Source of the DNA: Phymorhynchus buccinoides | Lineage: Eukaryota; Mollusca; Gastropoda; Neogastropoda; Raphitomidae | Assembly (NCBI GenBank): GCA_017654935.2 | Contig: CM065711.1 | Location: 35,292,762 to 35,356,761, forward strand | Length of the DNA: 64,000 bases | Reading direction: 5' to 3' | Shown: piece by piece, positions 19,701 to 30,678 of the stretch | Layout: each line of letters opens with the position of its first letter | How positions within the stretch are numbered: the stretch's first letter is position 1 | The notes under the pieces: model-generated | Databases searched by the model: none | What the model was told of the DNA's origin: nothing | What the model saw: the letters and a program-made list of their open reading frames with translations, nothing else | Translations under genes and position numbers: made by a program

Positions 19701-22489
19701 GATTTTGAAGGCCATTCAACTGCAGTCCCAGCAACTCCAGTCCCAATTCAACGAGCAAAGCAAACAACTAAGTCAACAACTAAGTCAATAACTAAGTCAA
19801 CACAGAGAAGAACAAATGAAAGAAAACAAATCAATCAAAGACGAACTGTGTGACATTAAACAGAACTTACACAGAGTATCAGAGAAGTGTGAAAGAATCA
19901 ATGAACGCTGTAACAAACTGGAAAATGACAATAACATTTCTGATGTTTCTTTTATGAACTATTTGAGTAATTTTGATATTGTTTGTCTAACTGAAACGTT
20001 TGTTGGTGCTTCGTTTGACTGGAGTTTGTTTGCCGATTATGTAAAATTTGTTGCTCCTGCTAAAAAGCTGTCAGTGCACGGTAGAAACTCAGAGGTGGAG
20101 TAGTATTACTAATTAAAAAATGTTTTGCTCAGTATGTTAAAGAAATTAAATTTGAGTGTGATAATGTTGTTGCTGTCCAGGTTAATAAATGCGTGTTTGG
20201 CGTTGATAAAGATGTGGTACTGATTGCTAGCTATGTAGTTCCTGAAGGAGGGCCGGCATATCGTGATAAAGAGTTAAAAGATGGTATTGTTATTATTGAA
20301 GAACGTGTTTTGCAAACGATTGATTATGAAAATTTGCATATAATTGTGTGTGGGGATATGAATGCTAGGACGGGCAAGGAACAACCCAAAGAAGAACAAA
20401 TGTTGAACTATGTACAGAATACAGATAATGATGATAGTGATGATGATGATAATGATTTGTATTGCTTTAAACGTAGCTCTAAAGATGTAACTATAAATAA
20501 CTTTGGACGTTCATTGCTGGATGTTTGTTTCCTGTTTGACCTTGTGATTATGAACGGTTCCTGTAATGCTGACATAGAAGGAGAGTTTACTTTTGTGGCA
20601 CCACAAGGGTGCAGCGTAATCGATTAGTTTCTTGTATCAAGGGAAGTAACTTCATTCTGTAACTTAACTGTTAACGATTGTCTCTTTTCATGGCATTTAC
20701 CTGTACAGCTGACCTGGAAGCATTGTTCTGTTGAGGGAGATGTTGTTTTAATGCCTCCGTTGGGTGAAGAACGAGTTGTGTGGTGTGAAGAGAGTGTACA
20801 TGTGTATAAAACTGAGTTAAATTCTAACGAGTTTAAACAGAGTATAGTTGAAGCTACCAATTGTTTGGCTACAGATGTAAACAAATGTGTTGAAGTTTTT
20901 GTTAACGCCCTTTATGGGGCTGCTGCATGCATGGTTATAGAACGACTGGTGGAAACATTAAAACTTCTAATGAATGGTTTGATAGAGAATGTGAGAACAA
21001 GAAAGGGCTGGTTAAAAGACTACTTCAACAATTTCGACGAGCTAAATCAGCAAAAGGGAAAAAAGAAAAACATGATAGATATGTTAAAGAAAGAAAGGAA
21101 TACGTTGATTTAAGAAAAGAAAAGAAAAAATAATTTGATTTAAAGAGGCTAGAAAAAATAAAACAGTCAATTAACGACCCTAGACAGTTTTGGTCAACAA
21201 TAAGGTCAATTAATCGAAGGAAATTTATATACAATGAAATAACCTCCCAGCAATGGCATGCCCATTTTGCAAGTGTATTTAACTCTTTTGATGCAGAACA
21301 AAATGCCACGTTTCAAGAAAATGTTGAAGTTAGAGAAGTTCAAGATGAACTTTTATTTAACGAACCTTTAACAGTGGAAGAGGTACGAGCCAGTATAAAA
21401 CATCTGAAAACTGGAAAGAGTAGTGGGTTAGATAAAATTATTAGTGAAATGTTAAAGCATGTAGATGATTCTATTCTGAATTTTTTTTGTCTTGCTTTTT
21501 AATAAATTGTTCGATGGTGGAGCATTTCCAATTGAATGGTCTAAGTCTATTATGGTTCCCATCTATAAGAAGGGAGACCCTAACAATCCAGATAACTACA
21601 GAGGGGTTGCTTTAACTTGTGTAATTAGTAAGGTTTATACTCATATTTTAAACAAAAGACTATCAGGGAGGGACAGATAGTGGAAGAGTAGGCAGGGTTC
21701 AGAGCAGGATACAGCACTGCAGACCATATCTTCACTCTATATGCCTTAGTACAAAATGTTCTCATGGGAAATACTAAACTATACATTGCTTTTGTTGATT
21801 TAAAAAAACCCGTTAGATTCAGTTAATAGAAACGTATTATGGCATGTTCTCAGGAAAAATGGTGTTCATGGTAAGATGTATAATGCACTTCGAGGAATAT
21901 ATGATTCTGTGATTGCATGCGTGCGTGAAAAAGGTGTTTATTCTGATATATTTTCTTGCCCTCGTGGCGTCAAACAAGGTTGTCTTTTAAGTCCGCAGTT
22001 ATTTGCCTTCTTTATAAACGAACTGTCAATTGAAATGTCGAAAAATGGGAGACATAGTGTGCAACTACTTTCTAGAGATGTAGAAATGTTTATGCTGCTC
22101 TTTGCTGACGATGTAATTTTAGTCTCCAGTACAGCAATTGGTTTGCAAAATCAACTTGATAGTTTAAAGAATGAAGCAGTTAGACTGCAATTATCTGTAA
22201 ACCTTGATAAAACAAACATTATAGTTTTCAGAAATGGTGGTCATTTGTCACATAGAGAAGTATGGTTTTATGATAATGTTAAAGTAATGGTAACTAACGC
22301 ATACAAATACCTTGGGATGATATTTACAACTAGATTAAGGTTAAATACTGGGTGGTATGAATCATATAGGAAAGGGAAGAAAGGTGTAACAGAAATATTA
22401 AGATGTATGAGGAAATTAAATACTATAGACCCTTCTTTATTTTGGAAATTATTTGATACACAGATAGTTCCTATGTTAACTTATGCTGC
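19699..22489 (+). pseudogene. E1 ORF1 remnant, endonuclease and reverse transcriptase (left arm)
   Basis: Beyond the G/TG tract, a Gln-rich coiled coil (about 19701-19935) is fused directly to the endonuclease start, because about 1.2 kb present in contig D is missing here. Endonuclease boxes are NFDIVCLTET, CGDMNARTG and GCSVID. A TAG follows at about 20625 where contig D reads Tyr. The terminal SDH box reads Ser-Trp-His in all copies. RT fragments follow: GKSSGLDKI, PIYKKGDP, NYRGVAL, a damaged motif A, GVKQGCLLSP, LLFADDVIL and YKYLGM. Several frameshifts (near 20100, 20935, 21130, 21485, 21670, 21815) break the frame. The copy stops at 'cttatgctgca' (22489), where the nested element begins. 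Confidence 0.75.
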
Positions 22490-25400
22490 ATTTATGTCGG
22501 TACACATAGACAGGAAAAGGGTAGGTGGAGGAAAAAACCGCGAGAGAACTATAACCAAAACAGTAACATTTAAAAATGGATAGACTTCGTATAATGTCTT
22601 TGAACACACGTGGATTGAAAACAAAACGTAAAAGAACTGCATGTTTTCTTTATTTAAACAACAAAAGCTAGACGTCATTTGTCTGCAAGAAACCCACATA
22701 AGTAATAACGACGCTGAGATCTGGGAAAAACGGTGGGGAGGTAAGTTATTTTATTGCAGTGGAACAGCACACAGTAAGGGACAGGTAATACTTATTTCAA
22801 AACAGCTGAAAGGAAATGTTCAACTGGAAAGAAGGCTAGATAGGATTATTGTAGTGTCAGTAAAAACAGAAGAAAAAGAAATAGTTATAGTTAATGTTTA
22901 CGCCCCAAACGAAGTAAATGAGAAATGCGCTTTTTTAAAAAACGTTGGAAGACGTTCTGTCATCATATAAATCAAAGAAAATAATTTGTATGGGAGATTT
23001 TAATTCGGTTTTAAGTAATAATCTTGACATAATTTTGGGAGGTCCACACGGTGAAAAAGAGATAAAGAAATTTAACGAACTGGTTATTAATAGAGAGTTG
23101 TTAGATGTTTGGAGAGTATTTCACGGAGAAGAAAAAGCTTACACTTGGTGCAGGCAGAACCCCTTTACAGCTCGTCGTATTGACTTTTGTTTTGTTAATC
23201 AAGGAGCTGTGGAGACATGTGTGTCATGCGACATACTGTCCGTAGCAAATACAGACCATAGAGCGATTATTATGGAAATGAATAACTGCGCATTTGTAAG
23301 AGGGCCGGGTTACTGGAGATTTAATAATAGTCACCTTAGAGATACAACATTTACCAACAAAATGAATGAGTTATTAGGAATTTGGGTTAATGAAAGCAAA
23401 CTGATGTTTACAAATCATCGAGAGCAATGGGATTGTTGTAAAATGAAAATTAAAAATTATTGCATAGATTTTGGAAAACACAAAGCGCACAGTAAACGAA
23501 ATGAGCTCTTAGAATTACAAAATAGTCTCCAGACATTGGAACAACAATGCGCAAATGATCCTAATAATGAACATTTACTTACTCAAATGATAGGAATTAA
23601 GAAAAAGCTTGAAATAATGTCACTAGAGAAAGCAAGGGGAGCTCAAACTAGGGCAAGAATAAAATGGGTGGAGGAGGGGGAACAGAACACAAAATATTTT
23701 TTAAATTTAGAAAAGTACAGGGGCAAGAAGAACACAATAACACAACTAGAAAAAGAAAACGGAGAGATTTTAACAAATCAATCAGACGTGTTAAAAGAAC
23801 AAACACATTTTTACTCAACATTATACTCTAGGGTAATTGATGAAGAAAATATGACTTCAAAGGTTGATAATTTTCTTAGAGGAGAACACTTTGCTAAGCT
23901 GGATGATGATGAATCAGCACTTTGCGAAGGCATGATAAGTGAAACTGAAACAGGTGAAGCACTACGTCAGATGAAAAATGGCTCAGCTCCGGGTAATGAT
24001 GGATTAACAATAGAATTTATGAAATTCTTTTGGTCACACATAAAAACACTTGTTACAGAATGTTTTAACGAAGCATTTATGAACGGTGAAATGTCTTATA
24101 GTCAGAGACAAGGTGTCATTACTTTAATTCACAAAGATACTAATCTTCCCAGAAACAAATTAAATAACTGGCGACCCATTACACTTACTAACACAGACTA
24201 CAAGATACTAGCAAAAGCATTGGTGTTAAGACTTAATATGGTAATTGGAAAAGTAATAAACCAAGATCAAGTGGGTTACTTAAAAGGTCGAAATATTTCA
24301 ACAGTTATTCGTACAATAGATGACGTTATTAACTATTTAAATGAAACGAAGAAATGCGGATATTTGCTTGCAATAGACTACCAAAAAGCGTTCGATTCTA
24401 TTTCCAAACCCTTTATGTTGCATGCTTTTGACGTATTTGGCTTTGGGGAACAGTTCAGAAAATGGGTAAATGTCATTACAATAAATACAATGAGCTGCAT
24501 AAATCATGGCGGGTGGCTCTCAGAAGCATTCACTATTATATGCGGTATCAGGCAAGGCTGCCCATTTTCACCGCTAGCGTTTGTTATTGCAGTCGAGCTA
24601 CTTGCAATAAAAATTCGTAATAGTGACATACAAGGAATTGCACTTCCATCCCAAGACAACGAACCAACCAAGCTTAAAATCAAACAATATGCAGACGATA
24701 CTACAATGTTTTTAAAAAATAAAACAGACATGATAAAAGCAAGGGATATCTTGAATGAATTTGCAAGTTTCTCTTGTCTTAAACTTAATATACAAAAAAC
24801 AAAAGCAATGAAACTAGGAACTCAAATACATGAAAACAATTTGCCGTTCATGTTGACAGAACAAATTAAGATATTAGGAATACACCTTAGAAATGACAGA
24901 GCAGCAGTAGAGATAGAAGAAAACTGGTCCAAAAGAATGGAAGTTATGAACAATTTAATTAATATATGGAGTAAAAGAGATCTTGGAATATATGGTAAAA
25001 TAATAATTGTCAAATGCTTCTTGTTGAGTCAATTTGTGTTTGTTATGCAGTCGATTGGCTTACCAGGAAATGTCTTGACAAAAATAAATAGAACTTTGTA
25101 TAAGTTCATATGGCAAAGGAAAACATCAAACAGGAAGGCCTTTGAAAAAATAAAAAGGAAAATAATGGAAGCAGATGAAGCACAAGGAGGAGTTAATATG
25201 ATTAATATTAGCATAATGCAAGATAGTTTTTACTTACATTGGATGGGAAAATTATATACAGAGCCTAACGAAAGTTGGTGCTGCATCCCAAAATGGAATT
25301 TGAATAAATTAACTGACAACATGAGAGCGTTCGATATAAATTGTAGATCAAAATTCCTAACGCTTAACAGTCAAATTGTTAACCCCTTTTGGAGGGAAGC

Positions 25401-25800
25401 GCTTCACACATACCTTGACAATAAAACAATCACCAAAGAAAATGAAATAAATCAACAAAACTTTTACAAACAAATGATATGGAACAACTCTATTGTTAAA
25501 TATAAAGGACAAGTTCTTTTTTTCAAGGCATGGAGGCGGGCCGGGTTTGAATATGTTAAGGATATCATCAATGAAAACGAAAGGAGACTTATGTCTCTAC
25601 AGGATATATTTAATAAAATAGGACAGGGACGAGCAAGCTTAGTATTTGAATACAATGCGTTGATTAACGCAATACCAGAGACCTGGACACGTTGGATGAC
25701 AGAACCCCTTCTAGAAGAACAGCATTCAACCAATGAAGTGGAAAATAACCTCCTTTTCTCTAAACCGACATTAATCAGGAAAACACAGAGAAAATAGTAG
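22490..25800 (+). mobile_element. L1/Tx1-like non-LTR element nested in E1 (left arm)
   Basis: Contig D E1 reads straight through this point (cttatgcggcagaaatatgg), which proves insertion here. A short ~87-bp leader is followed by an ORF2 with endonuclease and RT. ORF1 is missing. The C-terminal ~150 residues usual in L1/Tx1 ORF2 also appear absent, so both ends are incomplete. It lies in the same orientation as its host. Confidence 0.75.
22577..25797 (+). pseudogene. ORF2 (endonuclease + reverse transcriptase) of the nested L1/Tx1-like element (left arm)
   Basis: The start ATG at 22577 gives MDRLRIMSLNTRGLK, the usual opening of an APE endonuclease. A frameshift near 22645 leads to the LDVICLQETH frame (to 22970), and a second in an A/T run near 22940 leads to the long 950-residue frame (22945-25797). 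Boxes seen: LQETH, VNVYAPN, CMGDFNSVL, NTDHRAI (endonuclease); GPGYWRFNN; GSAPGNDGL, NWRPITL, DQVGYLKGR, AIDYQKAFDSI, GIRQGCPFSP, QYADDTTMF and KILGIH (RT). The RT half is uninterrupted in this arm. It would nick DNA and prime reverse transcription, but the two frameshifts, if real, make it inactive. Confidence 0.8.
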
Positions 25801-26372
25801 AAAATAGCTGCATTTTGTTGATAATATCGAACAAAACTGTTGACCGGAAACGATTTGAAGCCGAGTGAGTTACTAAGCCGAGGCAGAGCCGAAGTGATCA
25901 CGTGATCAGCTCAACCAACAGCAAGCTCTCGTAGCTCATTATTATGCAGGCACGTGACGTCAGTTTCTTTATATGGAAGTTTCCGTAGCGTTTTCCGTGG
26001 TCCGAGTACCTCGGAGTTTGGCGTTTGGCGAGCTATCACTGGCTTATTTTGAGGTCACAATATGGTAATGAGAAAGTAGAGACACCAACGAGCAGATTCA
26101 TATGCGACACGACCGGTTGAGTTGGGAGAATTTAGCTGTAACCAAGGCCCAAACATTCACATTTTTTGCTTTCACGGGCAAAATTGAAGCAAAATAGCAT
26201 GATAGGTGGTATAAAAACATCTTTATTTTACATGAAATATGTGTTTTGGGTGGAAAACAGTATCAGATTATGGAAGATAAGTGATTATAGAGTGCTGATC
26301 TGCCAAATTCTCAAGATTGACCTGATGACCCTAAAACACGTTTTGGGCACTATTTGCCGTGTACCTTGTTAC
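25801..26372. other. Unassigned segment between nested element and resumed E1 (left arm)
   Basis: Contains the perfect 14-bp palindrome TGATCACGTGATCA (E-box core) near 25895, and GCACGTGACGTCAG near 25951 (E-box overlapping a CRE). A weak TATA-like ctttatatgg follows. It may be the 3' part of the nested element or a third insertion. It replaces about 370 bp of E1 that contig D retains (61340-61700). Confidence 0.4.
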
Positions 26373-27142
26373 CTTAAAGACCGTTTAATAGCTTGCCTTA
26401 AGCAAAACTGGCACTCCAAGTTAGAAGACAATGACAAGTACTCTTGGTATAATTCGTTTAAAAGTATTTTACAACCATAAAAATTTATAATGGTAGTAAC
26501 CAATAAATGGCATAGGGATACACATGCTAGGCTTAGAAACAGAACATTGGGTTTAAAAGCAAATAGAAGGTGGTTTGACCCCGAAGATAGAATGCATGGT
26601 GTGTGTATGATGTGTACAACTGGTGTTATCGAAAACGAAGAACATTTTATATTCCACTGTGTTGCTTACAAGGAAATTAGAATGAGATCACAGCTTTCTA
26701 ACAAATTTATTTATAACAATCATGATCTGTGCAGCTTATTATCTTCTGATAATGAAAACACTATTGTTTCGTTAGCCAAATATGTTGCAGAAGCATTTAA
26801 TGTTAGAAAAAAGAGAATGTTTATTTATGATGTTTGAAAGTAATGTGTGCTCATTATGTTATATATCGTGTGAGCTTGATAATCTTGTGTATGTTATATA
26901 CATGTTTCGTTGCTTGTTTGTTTTCATGTCTGGTTTCAGCTTGCTATTGTCATTCTTTTTCTGAATTATTGGTATGTTTAATCCGTTTGTTAACTTTTCT
27001 TAATAAGTTGGTTTTCATTTTTATTATTGCTTTTTTGAGTTTCATGATTTATGTTCCTTAACTTCGGCGCTGCAAGAAACAGTTCACCACATTGACATAA
27101 AGGCTGTATTTGTGCCATTGTCAAGAAAACAAAGTCTGAAGC

Positions 27143-27143
<1 letters not shown>
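26373..27143 (+). pseudogene. E1 3' part: C-terminal Cys/His knuckle and 3' UTR (left arm)
   Basis: E1 sequence resumes with gaccgtttaatagcttgc. The open segment at 26490-26837 encodes the end of the ORF2 protein, with Cys-x2-Cys-x7-Glu-x2-His-x4-Cys, the knuckle common at the C-terminus of CR1/Ingi-type RT proteins. It ends at YDV-stop. About 300 bp of AT-rich 3' UTR follow and close with cttcggcgctgcaagaaac ... gtctgaagcg. The copy in contig D ends identically. Confidence 0.7.
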
Positions 27144-27219
<76 letters not shown>

Positions 27220-27273
27220 ACGTACACATGCATACATACCCGCATACCAACAGAAGCACCTTACACACAAATG

Positions 27274-27314
<41 letters not shown>

Positions 27315-27315
27315 G

Positions 27316-27346
<31 letters not shown>

Positions 27347-27366
27347 ACGCACGCACGCACGCACAC
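27144..27366 (+). repeat. (CT)n and (CA)n microsatellites downstream of E1
   Basis: (CT)n covers 27144-27216 directly after the E1 end, and (CA)n/(CGCA)n covers about 27275-27366. The right-arm contig starts inside the E1 end, so this tract is where the two contigs stop matching. Confidence 0.97.
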
Positions 27367-27589
27367 AGAGTGAAGACAATAATTGATTCTTTCCACAGTA
27401 CAATGTTGGTAGCGGTACAACCCTGTGTCTAGTTTCACAAGACAGAACGTTCGCAACGTTCCCACAAATCGGCAAAAACGATCCTAAGAATCATCTTCCT
27501 TTGCCGATAGTTTGCGTAATAGGCGAGCAGACCAAGAGAGGGCAATGGACTGATTTTGCACTGAAAGTACTACAAGCCAATGTTGGTTC
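27367..27589. other. Unique sequence, no gene seen
   Basis: Lies beyond the duplicated arm; no feature recognised. Confidence 0.4.
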
Positions 27590-28320
27590 TAAATGATGCA
27601 CTAGGGTGTGTAAAATTTCTGTGTGAAAAATCCCATAAAATGTCCTTGGGGTTTCTGAGTTATGACGTCATTATCACCATTAGACTGCACGTTCCAAATC
27701 ATATAAAACATTATAAACAATAATAAAAAAAAACTTTATTTCTGTTCATAGTTACCAGCCAATATTTGTGCATGTGATGCATTAAGATGTGTAGAATCTT
27801 TCTGTGACATTTCTCAAAATATTCCTCCTTGGTTTTACTAGTTATGACGTCACCTATACTATTTTTAGATTGAAGATTCCTCATCATGTGAACAAACTAT
27901 CATACCAGACAGTCCTCTTTTGATACTACAGACTACTTTTTGTTGCATACAATATCATACGATGTGTATAATCTTTGTGTAAAACATCCCAGAAAATCCC
28001 CTTGAGATTTCCGAGTTATTACAGAATTATTTCTATTATTAGACTGCAAAATCCATGTCTTACAAAACAAATATAAGTTTAGATGATGTTATAACTAGGA
28101 AACCCAAACTGGAAAACTTTGGAAAATTTCACAGAAATATGCTAAATATCTGAATGCATCACACCCATAAATACTGGCTTGAAACAATGAAACGAAATAA
28201 CGTTTTTTGTTTTTTATGTTTCATGTGATATGGAATTTGCAGTCTAAAAATAAAAATAATGACGTCATAACTCGGAAACCTCAAGGGGATTTTCTGCGAA
28301 CTATCCAGAACTATCGCGTG
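27590..28320. repeat. Three ~185-bp tandem copies plus one inverted copy
   Basis: Direct copies near 27570-27700, 27755-27890 and 27935-28070 share 'catcccagaaaatccccttg', 'gagttatgacgtcattat' and 'agactgca'. The last copy (about 28100-28310) is inverted: it contains gcagtctaaaaataaaaataatgacgtcataactcggaaacctcaagg as its complement-related form. The whole therefore resembles a foldback element with internal tandem repeats. Confidence 0.65.
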
Positions 28321-28842
28321 ACTTGTAGGGGGTTAATACATTTCTTGTTGTTGATTGGCTCATTAAAGTTTCGTTAAAATGATTTTTTTTAAAGACCAAT
28401 GAGACAAGAACTTCTGTGGTTTTTCTTTCAAAAAACGTTCTCTCAAGTCGTGGTTTTAAAGGACCATAGTCATCTCCATTCGGACCTAAAAACGTTCTGG
28501 AAAACGTTTCAGCATTATTTCCTACTACACATAGACACAGTATGCAAACTGTATCTATGTAACCTACCTTTTATGTCACATTCTTCAAGATAAAGTGAGC
28601 GCACACGCTTTTATTTCGCAAAAATCGGTCTCCTGTGGCAGATTTGACAGCTGCCATTGAATCTCACCAAAAATGGGATTTGTGGGATAATCCATTTGGC
28701 GTGACGTAGATTAGGGGAAATCAATACGGCACCTGTGACTGATGTTGAACTATTTGAAGACAAATTATTTTGCCTGTTTGTGGCCCGTTTTTAATAATAG
28801 AACTTGTTGGGACACTTTCAGACCTAGCTTATGACGTAACGC
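28321..28842. other. Unique sequence up to the gap, no gene seen
   Basis: A 64-codon open frame at 28399-28593 has no recognisable domain and is probably noncoding. Confidence 0.4.
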
Positions 28843-29342
28843 NNNNNNNNNNNNNNNNNNNNNNNNNNNNNNNNNNNNNNNNNNNNNNNNNNNNNNNNNN
28901 NNNNNNNNNNNNNNNNNNNNNNNNNNNNNNNNNNNNNNNNNNNNNNNNNNNNNNNNNNNNNNNNNNNNNNNNNNNNNNNNNNNNNNNNNNNNNNNNNNNN
29001 NNNNNNNNNNNNNNNNNNNNNNNNNNNNNNNNNNNNNNNNNNNNNNNNNNNNNNNNNNNNNNNNNNNNNNNNNNNNNNNNNNNNNNNNNNNNNNNNNNNN
29101 NNNNNNNNNNNNNNNNNNNNNNNNNNNNNNNNNNNNNNNNNNNNNNNNNNNNNNNNNNNNNNNNNNNNNNNNNNNNNNNNNNNNNNNNNNNNNNNNNNNN
29201 NNNNNNNNNNNNNNNNNNNNNNNNNNNNNNNNNNNNNNNNNNNNNNNNNNNNNNNNNNNNNNNNNNNNNNNNNNNNNNNNNNNNNNNNNNNNNNNNNNNN
29301 NNNNNNNNNNNNNNNNNNNNNNNNNNNNNNNNNNNNNNNNNN
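28843..29342. other. Assembly gap of 500 N between the two arms
   Basis: Exactly 500 N. It separates contig B, whose last 1.7 kb are unique, from contig C, which begins inside the E1 3' UTR. Confidence 0.99.
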
Positions 29343-30080
29343 TGTTTTCTTTTACAATGTCACCAAATACAGCCTTTAGTCAATGTGGTGAACTGTTTCT
29401 TGCAGCGCCGAAGTTAAGGAACATAAAATAATTAAACCTCACAAAGCAATAATCAAAATGAAAACCACTATTGAAGTTAACAAACGGATTAAACCATCCA
29501 TAATTCAGAAAAAGAATTACAATAGCAAGCTGAAACCAGACATGAAAACAAACAGGCAACGAAACAATGTATATAACTACACAAGATTATCAGCTCAACG
29601 ATATATAACTAATGCCACATTACTTTCAAACTCATAAATAACCATGCTCTTTTTTGAAGTACATTAAATGCTTCTCTCTGCAACATATTTGGGGGGCTAA
29701 CGAAACAATAGTGTTTTCATTATCAGAAGAAATAGCTGCACAGATCATGATTGTTATAAATAAATTTGTTAGGAAGCTGTGATCTCATTCTAATTTCCTT
29801 GTAAGCACACAGTGGAATATAAATGTTCTTCGTTTCGATAACACCAGTTGTACACATCATACACACAACCATGCATTCTATCTTCGGGGTCAAACCACCT
29901 GCTATTTATTGCTTTTAAACCCAATGTCTGTTTCTAAGCCTATCATGTGTATCCCTATGTCCATTTATTGTTACTACCATTCGAATTTTTCTGGTTGTAA
30001 AATACTTTTAAAACGATTATACAAGAGTACTGTCATTGTCTTCTAACTTGGAGTCCTTTTGCTTAAGGGCAAGCTTATAA
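29343..30080 (-). pseudogene. E1 3' part with Cys/His knuckle (right arm)
   Basis: Counterpart of 26373-27143. The knuckle-coding region (about 29640-29990) is broken by several small indels relative to the left arm, consistent with low consensus quality near the contig end. Confidence 0.6.
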
Positions 30081-30678
30081 ACTGTCTTTAAGGTAAACAA
30101 GGTAACACGTAAATAGTCCCAAACGTGTTTTTTAGGGTCTCAGTCAAATCTTGAAATTTGGCAGATCAGCACGTCTATAATCACTTTCTTCCATAATCTA
30201 TAACTGTTTTTCCACCCAACCAACCTATTTCATGTACATAAAGATGTTTTTTTTTTTGTTTTATACCACCTATCCTAGCTATTTTGCTTCAATTTTGCCC
30301 GTGAAAGCAAAAAATGTGAATGTTTGGGCCTTGGTTACAGCTAATTCTCCCAACTCAACCCAGTCGTGTCGCTTATGAATCTGCTTGTTGGTGTCTCTAC
30401 TTTCTCATTACCATATTGTGACCTCAAAATAAGCCAGTGATAGCTCGCCAAACGCCAAACTCCGAGGTACTCGGACCACGGAAAACGCTACGGAAACTTC
30501 CATATAAAGAAACTGACGTCACGTGCCTGCATAATAATGAGCTACGAGAGCTTGCTGTTGGTTGAGCTGATCACGTGATCACTTCGGCTCTGCCTCGGCT
30601 TAGTAACTCACTCGGCTTCAAATCGTTTCCGGTCAACAGTTTTGTTCGATATTATCAACAAAATTCAGCTAGTTTGTA
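30081..30678. other. Unassigned E-box/CRE-bearing segment (right arm)
   Basis: Mirror of 25801-26372, with the same TGATCACGTGATCA palindrome (near 30570) and CACGTGACGTCA. The part next to 30080-30350 is more diverged, including a T run at about 30247. Confidence 0.4.

Noticed and set aside
28399..28593. 64-codon frame in the unique tail of contig B
   Set aside because: No domain, no splice context and ordinary composition.
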